DNA from: JBBSHS01 sp038232515
GTDB lineage: Bacteria; Actinomycetota; Acidimicrobiia; Acidimicrobiales; JAUJNH01
Direction of reading: 5' to 3'
DNA: 22,462 nucleotides
Assembly (NCBI GenBank): GCA_038232515.1
Contig: JBBSHS010000041.1
Span: 1-22,462 of the forward strand
A program made the translations under genes and the position numbers. Shown in pieces: positions 1 through 6,102 of this stretch; position 1 is the first letter of the stretch; every line of letters begins with the position of its first letter. The notes under the pieces are model-generated. The model was not told the origin of the DNA and did no database searches. It saw only the letters and a program-made list of their open reading frames with translations.

Positions 1-256
1 ACGCTGTTGGGATCCCTCCCTCGGGAGCGCGAGGGAGGGCCGCCTCGCCTCCTGGGCTGACGAGGAAGGCCGCCCGCCCGGTGGACCCGACGCTGCCGTC
101 CGGAGCCCGTTCGAGGGCCACCAGGACGTACAGCCCTTCCGGGGCGGAGGAATCGTCACGGTGGCCGAGAAGGCCGAGCCGGTGGCGGTCGCCAACAGCG
201 GCCCGTCCAGACCGTTCCAGCGGATCTCGCCGCTGGCGGTGTTCGAGACTGCTGCG
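1..256 (-). pseudogene. IPT/TIG-like surface protein paralogue, 5'-truncated, frameshifted, runs off the left edge
   Basis: On the minus strand one frame reads EIRWNGLDGPLLATATG followed by FSATVTIP. A second frame, one base away, continues PEGLYVLVALERAPDGSVGS and then AAFLV. Together they match block for block the protein at 2101-2553 (VRWNSSDGPVLAMVMG, FSQPVTIP, PEGLYQLIVLSRG, IGSAAAATFAI). The frames join with one missing base in the C-rich stretch near plus position 143-148. The N-terminal part of the domain is absent: coding similarity stops around 250-256, where the 23-bp tandem repeats begin. The C-terminus lies outside the window. This is therefore a remnant of a second copy of an extracellular beta-sandwich protein. 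The frameshift could be a sequencing error, but the missing N-terminus could not. The similarity is seen directly; the family name is an inference from the IPT-like pattern. Confidence 0.7.
14..39. repeat. Perfect 10-bp inverted repeat with 6-nt loop
   Basis: Arms CCCTCCCTCG and CGAGGGAGGG flank GGAGCG. It lies inside the C-terminal part of the paralogue remnant. It could form a strong hairpin, but no T-tract follows on either strand, so a terminator role is unsupported. Confidence 0.6.
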
Positions 257-325
257 GATCGCTGAAATTCCCCACTGTCGATCATCGAAATTCCCTACTG
301 TCGATCATCGAAATTCCCCACGGCC
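257..325. repeat. Three tandem 23-bp repeats, probable insertion-sequence end
   Basis: Units at 257-279, 280-302 and 303-325 share the core AAATTCCC preceded by GATCATCG or GATCGCTG. The first unit starts where coding similarity of the left-edge paralogue stops. Multiple short terminal repeats with a period near two helical turns are typical transposase-binding arrays at the ends of IS21-family elements, and the AAATTCCCCA core resembles such ends. No istA or istB coding sequence is visible in the window, so this would be an isolated end or a remnant. I recognise nothing in the roughly 180 bp from here to the next gene. Confidence 0.5.
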
Positions 326-502
326 TAGCGATCCTGCCGTTCACTTTCGAGACCGTAGATGGTCGTGCGGCCACCACGGTCTCGCCCAGGACTTCGGATC
401 AACGGCTTTCGTCGACCCCACGTTGAGAGCCGCTAATCCAACCGCCCTTCGGCGTCAACCTGATCCTCGGTCTTCTTGGCTGACCGCCAGCTCTTTTGAC
501 CT

Positions 503-1897
503 TCAGGCCGCAGGGCTCTTGGGCCCTGAGCCTCCGATTGTGGTGCACGCCGGCCGGTAGGCGGTTTCGCTACGGTAGAGCAGGCCGCCAGGCTGGACCG
601 GGCCCCAGGTGTTCCCGAACCAGATGTTGGGGCAGCCATCGTGGACGCCAAGAGCCGGGTCAATGGCCCCGACCTCGATGAGATCGCCCTGGAAGTCGTA
701 CAGGTCGAAGATGTAGTTGTAACCGGTCGTGTTGTACCTGATCCGGTTCTCGGAGCCCAAAACGTAGATGCCGAAGGCACCGTTGCGGAACACCCGGTTC
801 GTCTCCACGACGTTCGCGCCGCCCCGGATGAAGAGGCCGCTGAGGCCGTTGTGCGTCACGACGTTGTCCTTGACCAACATCCTCGTTTCCGGGCCACCGA
901 TCTGACCCACTCCGGCCTGCACGCCGATGCCGTTGGCGGCGACCTCCGTTGCGGTGTTCCCCTCCCCGTCCGTGGCGAAGGGGAGGGCCAACAGGCCGTT
1001 CTCCTTCACCACGTTGCCAACTACCTCACCATCGACGTGCCCGACGTTCGAGATCCCCGACCCGGCGTTCGCCCGCACCGTGTTGCCCCGCACCTTGTTC
1101 CCCGAGATGACCAAGCCGGTGCCCGGCGTCTGGTCCAAGAAGTGGTTGACGATGATCCCGCTTCCGCCCGCACTGCGGTTGCGGAACAGCCCCACCGTCC
1201 CTTGCACCGTGTTCCCTTCCACGATGTTGAAGTCCGAGCCGAGACCGAACACGCCGATCCCGTCGTACAAGCCGTTGTTGGTGACGATGTTGTTGACGAT
1301 GCGGTTCGACGCCGACTTGAGCAGGAGAATCCCGTCGCCCAGTTCGGCCGTCGGTGGTGCGTAGTAAGCCTCGTCGTCCATGGCGGGCACCGGGCTGCCG
1401 ATGTTGTCCCGCACCTCGAGGTTCGCGATCGTGTTGCCCGATCCGCCGTTCACGACGACGCCGGCGTCGAAGCCCGTGATGGTGCCCGTCTTCCCGCTCC
1501 GGCCCGGATGGCCGGTGATCCTGACGCCGACCCTCCCCGGCAGCCGGATGCCGGCATCGTTGCCGCTTCCCGGCCCGGGAAGGCCCGCCACCACGTGGCC
1601 GTTCAGGTTCAGCGTGATGTTGTCGGCACCGATGATGATGCCGTTCCCCGGGCAGGGCCCAACGTCGGTGGTGAGCGTGGTGCTCTTGGTGATCACCTCG
1701 CCGCAGCCGATCCGCCCCGAACTCACGGCCGCAGGCGACGCAGGGCGGCCGGTCGGGTCTTTGGGCATCTTCCTGGCCCGCGGTCCGGAAGCAGGGGCGC
1801 CCGAGGCCGGTGCAGCCTCAGCGGCCCCGACCGAAACGGCCACCGGCAGGATCGCCAAGACCACGCCAAGGCTGATGGCACGACCAATTCGCTGCAT
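503..1897 (-). CDS. Secreted right-handed parallel beta-helix (NosD/pectate-lyase-like) repeat protein
   Basis: A 464-residue protein starting MQRIGRAISLGVVLAILP, a signal peptide ending near AAEAAPASG. This start has an AGGGG ribosome-binding site 6 nt upstream. The reading frame stays open back to an ATG at 2104, but those 69 residues are low-complexity and put the signal peptide in mid-protein. After about residue 60 the chain is full of short strand-turn units of the type NxIxxNxVxxNGxxGI (for example NRIVNNIVTNNGLYDGIGV and NTVRANAGSGISNVG). This is the signature of PbH1/NosD-type parallel beta-helices. Such folds occur in polysaccharide lyases, epimerases and surface proteins. No catalytic residues can be assigned from sequence alone, so the substrate is unknown. 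It lies between two IPT-like paralogues on the same strand, consistent with an exported-protein cluster. Confidence 0.85.
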   Translation of the reverse strand: MQRIGRAISLGVVLAILPVAVSVGAAEAAPASGAPASGPRARKMPKDPTGRPASPAAVSSGRIGCGEVITKSTTLTTDVGPCPGNGIIIGADNITLNLNGHVVAGLPGPGSGNDAGIRLPGRVGVRITGHPGRSGKTGTITGFDAGVVVNGGSGNTIANLEVRDNIGSPVPAMDDEAYYAPPTAELGDGILLLKSASNRIVNNIVTNNGLYDGIGVFGLGSDFNIVEGNTVQGTVGLFRNRSAGGSGIIVNHFLDQTPGTGLVISGNKVRGNTVRANAGSGISNVGHVDGEVVGNVVKENGLLALPFATDGEGNTATEVAANGIGVQAGVGQIGGPETRMLVKDNVVTHNGLSGLFIRGGANVVETNRVFRNGAFGIYVLGSENRIRYNTTGYNYIFDLYDFQGDLIEVGAIDPALGVHDGCPNIWFGNTWGPVQPGGLLYRSETAYRPACTTIGGSGPKSPAA

Positions 1898-1974
1898 GAA
1901 GAGCCCCTGTCTCTGGTGGAGGCGTCGCTGCAGCCCAGATTGACTGCCGCACCACCGCCCCCCACTTCCGGGCC

Positions 1975-2004
1975 TCCCTAATGCTTCTCTCACCCGAATG
2001 TCAA
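1975..2004 (-). promoter_or_regulatory. Candidate promoter of the beta-helix gene
   Basis: A perfect TTGACA lies at 2004-1999 on the minus strand. About 17-18 nt further down is a poor -10 (TTAGGG or TAGGGA, 1981-1975). The predicted leader would be about 70 nt and would contain the AGGGG ribosome site. Only the -35 is convincing. Confidence 0.3.
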
Positions 2005-2100
2005 CGGGCGAAGCTCCCACTGACGGAGACCGGTGGTGGCCACGACCGATGCTCCCGTGAACGTTGTGGACGTCTAGTTGTCCAGAGTGGTCATCCCGAC

Positions 2101-2656
2101 TCATCGACGCGACCCCACTTGCCCACGATGGTGGCGGCCACCGAGGAACGCTCCACCGAGACCGCTAAGGATGACAAGAACGAGGCCCCCGAGAGCAAAA
2201 CCTAGGGCGTGCCCTGGCCTGGAGTGGGAGCCAACAGTGGTGGGCACTGCCGTGTTGGCGCCGCCCGGAACGGAAGTTCCCGGAGAGCGACCTACCCCGG
2301 TAATGGCGAAGGTTGCTGCCGCCGCGCTCCCGATGGCCCCACCCTGCCCACGTGAGAGAACGATCAGTTGGTAGAGCCCCTCTGGATCGTCCGGAATGGT
2401 CACTGGCTGCGAGAAGTCCGGCCCCATCACCATGGCTAGGACAGGACCGTCCGAGCTGTTCCAGCGCACCTCGGCTCGTTCCGGATCAAAGCCTAGGCCC
2501 TCGACCGTCACTCGGCTGCCGGGAGCGCCCGACGAGCGAGGCTGTACGGACACGAGCCGAGGTTGCGGTACGCAAGCCCAACCAACGCCCGCACTCGAAA
2601 TCGCGATTCGCCACAGAGGCCATCACCAGAGCGATACAAACACGCGTCTTCCCTAT
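2101..2656 (-). pseudogene. IPT/TIG-like domain protein with C-terminal membrane anchor; N-terminus frameshifted
   Basis: The open frame from a GTG at 2553 gives 150 residues, but it starts inside a beta-strand. The same frame reads upstream as IAISSAGVGWACVPQPRLV and meets a stop at 2623-2625 without a normal start codon. The neighbouring frame reads GKTRVCIALVMASVA just above this. Removing one base of the TT at plus 2607-2608 fuses the two into a good signal peptide ending near GVGWA. The matching initiator position is ATA (2656-2654) behind GAGAAG. The mature part is one IPT-like beta-sandwich (SVQPRSSGAPGSRVTVEG, VRWNSSDGP, PEGLYQLIVL). A low-complexity linker and a C-terminal membrane helix near GFALGGLVLVILSGLGGAFL follow, with a basic tail. 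The family is probably a surface-exposed binding domain of unknown ligand. If the frameshift is a sequencing error the gene is intact; otherwise it is decayed like its left-edge paralogue. Confidence 0.6.
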
Positions 2657-2754
2657 GGCGGCTTCTCGCCACCCGCGAGTGGCTAGTTCCCAGCGATACC
2701 GGGCACGGCTCGCACTGCGCTGGCCGGGTACATTGCCAGGACTATCGATGGCGG

Positions 2755-3252
2755 TCATCGTCTCCAGCTCAGATATAGGGTTATGGCGTCGAGGTTGCTG
2801 TGGAGCGTGGCGTCGTGGAGGATGGCGTCGATATCGGCGCGGCCGATGAGGCCGCGGCCTGCTCCTCCGCGTTTACCCCAGCCGGCGTGGCGGGCGGTGA
2901 GTAGCCGCTTGCGGGCGGCGGTGTCGAGGATGAGTCGTTGGATCCCGTGGGTGGGTGGGCGCGACCAGGTGATGATCGGGTCGGGGTGGCTGCGTGTCGG
3001 GGCGCTGGTCGATTCGATGCCGCCGGCGGCGGCCAGGGCGTTTCGGGCGTTGGTGAGGTGGTGTGGGTTGATCACCCAGGGCCAGACCATGGCGTTCCAG
3101 ACTCGGTCGGAGCTGCGGGCTTCCATCTCGGAAGCGGTCATGGCGTAGTGGCTGTCGAGCATGCTGAGGATGACGGTCTTGGCGGCTTCGTCCCATACTT
3201 CGGCGTCGCCCGGGGCGGGCCGGGACGACGGGGGGAAGCGCTCGCCGGCCAT
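2755..3252 (-). CDS. Hypothetical protein, possibly N-terminal winged-helix part of a truncated larger protein
   Basis: 165 residues with convincing coding character (VWDEAAKTVILSMLDSHYAM, WVINPHHLTNARNALAAAGG, then LILDTAARKRLLTARHAGW and GGAGRGLIGRA). The first 75 residues look like a small helical DNA-binding fold, with a helix pair followed by a turn at AAAGGI. The middle is rich in Arg and His. After GLIGRA the sequence loses character and ends abruptly at LDAITLYLSWRR. My impression, not checkable here, is that related actinobacterial proteins continue past the GLIGRA block into a longer nuclease-like domain, so this copy would be 3'-truncated near 2800. The start is ATG at 3252, nine nt after a TAGGGT hexamer (leaderless layout). 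Function unknown. It lies in the decayed arm next to the HicB-like fragment. Confidence 0.55.
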   Translation of the reverse strand: MAGERFPPSSRPAPGDAEVWDEAAKTVILSMLDSHYAMTASEMEARSSDRVWNAMVWPWVINPHHLTNARNALAAAGGIESTSAPTRSHPDPIITWSRPPTHGIQRLILDTAARKRLLTARHAGWGKRGGAGRGLIGRADIDAILHDATLHSNLDAITLYLSWRR

Positions 3253-3261
3253 CGTCGGCCG

Positions 3262-3267
3262 ACCCTA
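3262..3267 (-). promoter_or_regulatory. -10 hexamer TAGGGT of the hypothetical gene (leaderless layout)
   Basis: TAGGGT on the minus strand ends nine nt before the ATG at 3252, the same geometry as at several other genes here. No clear -35 is visible. Confidence 0.4.
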
Positions 3268-3541
3268 CGTGCGGTTTCACCGCTGGCCTGGCTGTCTATA
3301 TAGGAGTCTTGTGGCTGTCCTCATTGAGGGGCCGGAGCCTTCGTGGAGGAGGCGGATGCTGGGGTAGAGGTCTGCCGTCACCACGCCCCGTACCGCCCGA
3401 GCCGACTCCCCACCAGTGTCCGACACCACAACCGGCACCCGCCCCGCACGACCACCGCCCGCCTACCCCTCGGACGATACGCCACCGGCGTGACAGCGGC
3501 GCCGTCCGAGGGGTCACGGCTCCCCGTCTCGAACGGTGATG
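3268..3541. other. Stretch with no recognisable gene
   Basis: GC-rich sequence with short open frames on both strands that encode Pro/Arg/His-rich, non-protein-like translations. I see no RNA gene, repeat or known motif. It is probably degraded spacer of the accessory arm. Confidence 0.5.
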
Positions 3542-3715
3542 TCACCGCTGCGGAGGCAGCGCTCCTCCTGGGGTGAGCGGTGGGCCCCGGTACAACTCCA
3601 GCGCTTCGCTCAGCGCAGAGAGAGCATCCTCGATGCTGGGGCCCTGGCTGGTGACCTCGACCTCGGCGACGTGCTGGGTGAGGTGCTGTAGGGCCCCGTA
3701 GCGGCGCCCCAAGGC
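3542..3715 (-). pseudogene. HicB-like antitoxin fragment
   Basis: The minus-strand frame ending at the TGA 3542-3544 reads AEVEVTSQGPSIEDALSALS, then EALELYRGPPLTP. This matches the second half of HicB-family antitoxins, in which a (V)TSQGxTxEEAlxnLxEAlelY helix follows a short beta hairpin. The preceding stretch (YGALQHLTQHVAEVEV) keeps the strand before the motif but lacks the usual GGYVAxCPE segment. The frame has no ATG or GTG; the only possible initiator nearby is a TTG in the Ala-Leu-Gly-Arg-Arg stretch. No HicA toxin is visible upstream, where the plus-strand integrase begins. I read it as a decayed antitoxin half of a HicAB module. A short functional orphan starting at TTG is less likely. 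The motif match is seen; the family assignment is from memory of HicB proteins. Confidence 0.5.
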
Positions 3716-3894
3716 CGGGTGGCGATATGTCCCTTTTAGGGGGCGCCGATAACATCCATTATGTAAAGCTGGGGCCTAAAACAGCAGGTCAGAGGGGGTG
3801 TTTCCGGCGCACCTTACCCCTCGTCGGACCTTCGGCGGCCCGCACGGGGCGTACAGGCCGTCATCCTGCCAGCGGGCGGTGCGCCACGGTGGCC

Positions 3895-3900
3895 TACCGT
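3895..3900 (+). promoter_or_regulatory. -10 hexamer TACCGT of the integrase gene (leaderless layout)
   Basis: TACCGT is followed by 8 nt and then the ATG at 3909. No Shine-Dalgarno lies between, so a leaderless mRNA would fit. This supports 3909 over the open frame extending back to 3798. Confidence 0.4.
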
Positions 3901-3908
3901 GTCCACCG

Positions 3909-5096
3909 ATGGCCGCTCGGCGCTTCGGCAGCATCCGCAAGTTGCCCAGCGGCCGCCGGCAGGCCAGGTACGTCGACACGGCAGAGCGGGAGCACTGCCG
4001 GACGTTCCGCACCGCCGCCGAAGCGGCCCGGTGGCTGGCCGCCGAGCAGGCCGACCGCAACCGGGGCGCGTGGGTCGACCCTCGGGCCGGGAGCATCACA
4101 CTCGCCGCCTACGCCGCCGCCTGGCTGGCCCGGCGCAGCGACCTACGCCCCACTACCCGGGCCAAATATGCGTACCTGCTCGATCGCCACCTAGCCCCCG
4201 TCCTGGGCAGCGAGCCCTTGTCCCGGCTGACGCCCTCGGCGGTGCGCGGCTGGTACCTGGCCCTGCGCTTGCGCCACGCCACCACCGCGGACGACGCCTA
4301 CCGCCTGCTGCGGGCCATCTTGAACACGGCCGTGGCGGACGAGGTGGTGGCCGTGTCGCCATGCAAGGTCAAGGGGGCCGGGCAGGTGCGCTCGGCTGAG
4401 CGCCCGGTGGCTTCGATAGCCGAGCTGGTCGCCGCCGCCGCCGCTGCGCCCGAGCACCACCGGGCCGCCCTACTGCTGGTGGCGTGGTGCTCGTTGCGCC
4501 GGGGGGAGGTGCTCGGGTTGCAGCGGGGCGATGTTGACCTGTTGCACGGCTCGGTCCGCATCGAGCGCGCATGGTCGGCACCCATGGGCCGGCCCCCGGT
4601 GCTGGGGCCGCCCAAGACCGCAGCCGGCGTGCGCCGCCTGGCCATGCCGGCCAACGTGGTACCGGTGGTGGCCGAGCACCTTGAGCGCTTCACCGGGCCG
4701 GCGCACGACGCCTGGTTGTTCACCGGCCAGGACGGCGGCCCCCCGTCGCCGCGGGCCCTGGATCGGACGTGGGCCGACGCCCGCCGGGCCATCGGCCGGG
4801 AAGACCTCCACCTTCACGACCTCCGCCACTCCGGGCTCACGTGGGCCGCCACCACCGGGGCCACGGTGGCCGAGCTCATGCGCCGAGGGGGCCACGCCAA
4901 CCCGGCGGCCGCCTTGCGCTACCAGCACGCCACCGAAGACCGGGATGCCGCCATGGCCGCAGCCTTGGCCAGCCTGGCCGCCTCTGCCCCGGTGCTGGAG
5001 CTGCGCCCGGTGGAGACGACCGCGAATCGTTCCCGGCACGTTCCCGGCACGCCCGCTGGTCCCGACTCCGCCGACGAGGGGCCGCACCCCCTCTGA
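3909..5096 (+). CDS. Tyrosine recombinase / phage-type site-specific integrase
   Basis: A 395-residue integrase catalysing strand exchange between attachment sites through a phosphotyrosine intermediate. Residues 1-60 form an arm-type or AP2-like N-terminus (FGSIRKLPSGRRQARYVD). Residues 62-145 are the SAM-like core-binding domain (LAAYAAAWLARRSDLRPTTR). The catalytic domain follows with the full set: R197 (SLRRGEVLGLQ), K236 (PPKTAAGVRR), H303 and R306 (LHDLRHSG), H329 (RRGGHA) and nucleophile Y338 (ALRYQHAT). Start ATG 3909 is preferred because the upstream extension to 3798 is not protein-like and a TACCGT hexamer lies 8 nt before it. The gene ends 13 bp from the 3' end of the tRNA-Glu gene on the opposite strand, the usual position of an integrase beside its attachment site. 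It seems intact although its element looks eroded. No excisionase or replication gene is visible. Confidence 0.93.
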   Translation: MAARRFGSIRKLPSGRRQARYVDTAEREHCRTFRTAAEAARWLAAEQADRNRGAWVDPRAGSITLAAYAAAWLARRSDLRPTTRAKYAYLLDRHLAPVLGSEPLSRLTPSAVRGWYLALRLRHATTADDAYRLLRAILNTAVADEVVAVSPCKVKGAGQVRSAERPVASIAELVAAAAAAPEHHRAALLLVAWCSLRRGEVLGLQRGDVDLLHGSVRIERAWSAPMGRPPVLGPPKTAAGVRRLAMPANVVPVVAEHLERFTGPAHDAWLFTGQDGGPPSPRALDRTWADARRAIGREDLHLHDLRHSGLTWAATTGATVAELMRRGGHANPAAALRYQHATEDRDAAMAAALASLAASAPVLELRPVETTANRSRHVPGTPAGPDSADEGPHPL

Positions 5097-5109
5097 CCTG
5101 CACCTTTGC

Positions 5110-5185
5110 TGGCAGCCCCAACGGGATTCGAACCCGTGTCGCCACCTTGAGAGGGTGGTGTCCTAGGCCTCTAGACGATGGGGCC
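5110..5185 (-). tRNA. tRNA-Glu (anticodon CTC), CCA encoded
   Basis: The minus strand folds as a full cloverleaf. The acceptor GGCCCCA pairs with TGGGGCT (one G-U at the end). The anticodon loop CTCTCAA carries CTC, and the T arm is ACGGG-TTCGAAT-CCCGT. The discriminator G is followed by an encoded CCA at 5112-5110. It reads GAG codons. The 3' end faces the integrase 3' end 13 bp away, so the 3' half of this tRNA is the likely chromosomal attachment site. No second copy of this 3' segment is visible in the window. Confidence 0.96.
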
Positions 5186-5304
5186 GTGGTCGAAGCGGCT
5201 TCCAGCGTAATCGGGCCTACGAGCCGGTCTCCACTGGATCCGTGCGCCATTCGGCGCCCGACCGATTGCAGGGACGCACGGCCCCCGGCCGTGGGCGCCA
5301 AAGC

Positions 5305-5324
5305 GGCCCCCGCGGTCGGGGGCC
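5305..5324 (-). terminator. 8-bp perfect hairpin just after tRNA-Gln
   Basis: GGCCCCCG and CGGGGGCC flank a CGGT loop, starting 4 nt beyond the encoded CCA of tRNA-Gln. No U-tract follows, so it may be a GC-type terminator or a processing hairpin between the two tRNAs. Confidence 0.45.
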
Positions 5325-5327
5325 GCC

Positions 5328-5402
5328 TGGCTCGGGGGCAGGGACTCGAACCCCGAATCACAGGTCCAGAACCTGTCGTGTTGCCGATTACACCACCCCC
5401 GA
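5328..5402 (-). tRNA. tRNA-Gln (anticodon CTG), CCA encoded
   Basis: Minus-strand cloverleaf. The acceptor TCGGGGG pairs with CCCCCGA. The anticodon loop TTCTGGA carries CTG, the T loop is TTCGAGT, the discriminator is G and CCA is encoded. It reads CAG codons. It lies between the ydcF-like gene and tRNA-Glu on the same strand as gltX. In organisms without GlnRS this tRNA is first charged with Glu by GluRS and then amidated by GatCAB. Confidence 0.96.
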
Positions 5403-5432
5403 ATGAGCGGCCGTCACTGTACCCCCTCTTGA

Positions 5433-6095
5433 CTACGGCCCACGCCCGGCCTGGTTCTTGAGGTGATGGTCGGCGCCCACGAGGTTCCTGAAGCCCACGA
5501 CGCGCCCGACGGCCACGTAGGTCGCCTCCTTGGCCATGTACGCGAGGGCGCCGACGCCTCTGATGGGCGATGTGCGGGTGGGCGACATGGCTGCGTGCAG
5601 GCCCAACTCCCTGGACATGTCGCCGATGCGCAACGCGTGGAAGGGGTCCGACACGAGCACGACATCGGTCTTGCCCAGTCTCTTCAGATAGAGGGCGGCG
5701 ACGGTCAGTGACTGCCAGGAATCCCGCCCACTGATCTCCCTCAGGATGGCGGTGTCGGGCACGCCTCGGGAGATCAGATAGTCCGCTGAGGTCTTGGCCT
5801 CGGTGAAGCGGTCGCTCGGCTGCTTGCCGCCGGTTACGAAGATGGTGTCGGCCACGTGGCGGTGGTACAGATCGAGGGCGTGGTCGAGCCGGGCGGCGAG
5901 GACGGGCGACGGCCGGCCGTTGTACTGGGCCGCGCCCAGGACCACGATGGCCTGGGCGGGGTGGGCGCCGTCGTGCCGGGCCGCCAGCCAGACCTGGGCC
6001 AACGTCACGCCGAGGTAGACGGCGGTCCCGCCAATCACAAGGGACGGCACCAGAACGAGGGGTCGCCTGAGCCGGCGCGCCAGCCCGCGCACCAT
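5433..6095 (-). CDS. YdcF/SanA-like DUF218 membrane-anchored protein
   Basis: 220 residues. An N-terminal basic segment (MVRGLARRLRR) and one membrane helix (PLVLVPSLVIGGTAVYLGV) are followed by the DUF218 fold. Its hallmarks are AIVVLGAAQYNGRPSPVLAA (strand and active-site loop), DTIFVTGGK, the TEAKTSADYLISRGVP helix, the SGRDSWQSLTVAAL segment and VLVSDPFHALRI. DUF218 proteins include E. coli YdcF and SanA, linked to envelope and peptidoglycan-related functions. The biochemical role is not settled; S-adenosylmethionine binding was reported for YdcF. Start ATG 6095 lies 7 nt past the gltX stop, which suggests translational coupling. The frame is open further upstream but overlaps gltX. The domain most likely faces outward, anchored by the single helix. 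Confidence 0.88.
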   Translation of the reverse strand: MVRGLARRLRRPLVLVPSLVIGGTAVYLGVTLAQVWLAARHDGAHPAQAIVVLGAAQYNGRPSPVLAARLDHALDLYHRHVADTIFVTGGKQPSDRFTEAKTSADYLISRGVPDTAILREISGRDSWQSLTVAALYLKRLGKTDVVLVSDPFHALRIGDMSRELGLHAAMSPTRTSPIRGVGALAYMAKEATYVAVGRVVGFRNLVGADHHLKNQAGRGP

Positions 6096-6102
6096 CGCCG
6101 GC

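Noticed and set aside
257..325. CRISPR array for the tandem repeats
   Set aside because: Units are contiguous with no unique spacers and only three copies; no cas genes in the window.
641..1981. Long open frame on the plus strand opposite the beta-helix gene
   Set aside because: Its Val/Asp/Arg-rich translation mirrors the antisense of GC-rich codons. The minus strand has a signal peptide and regular PbH1 repeats.
1898..2104. ATG at 2104 overlapping the preceding stop as an ATGA start for the beta-helix gene
   Set aside because: It would add 69 low-complexity residues before a clear signal peptide. ATG 1897 has its own AGGGG site.
2486..2758. 90-residue minus-strand open frame with ATG 2758 and a GGAG site
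   Set aside because: Only its middle (GKTRVCIALVMASVA) looks coding, and that part is best read as the displaced signal peptide of the IPT-like gene. The rest is non-protein-like.
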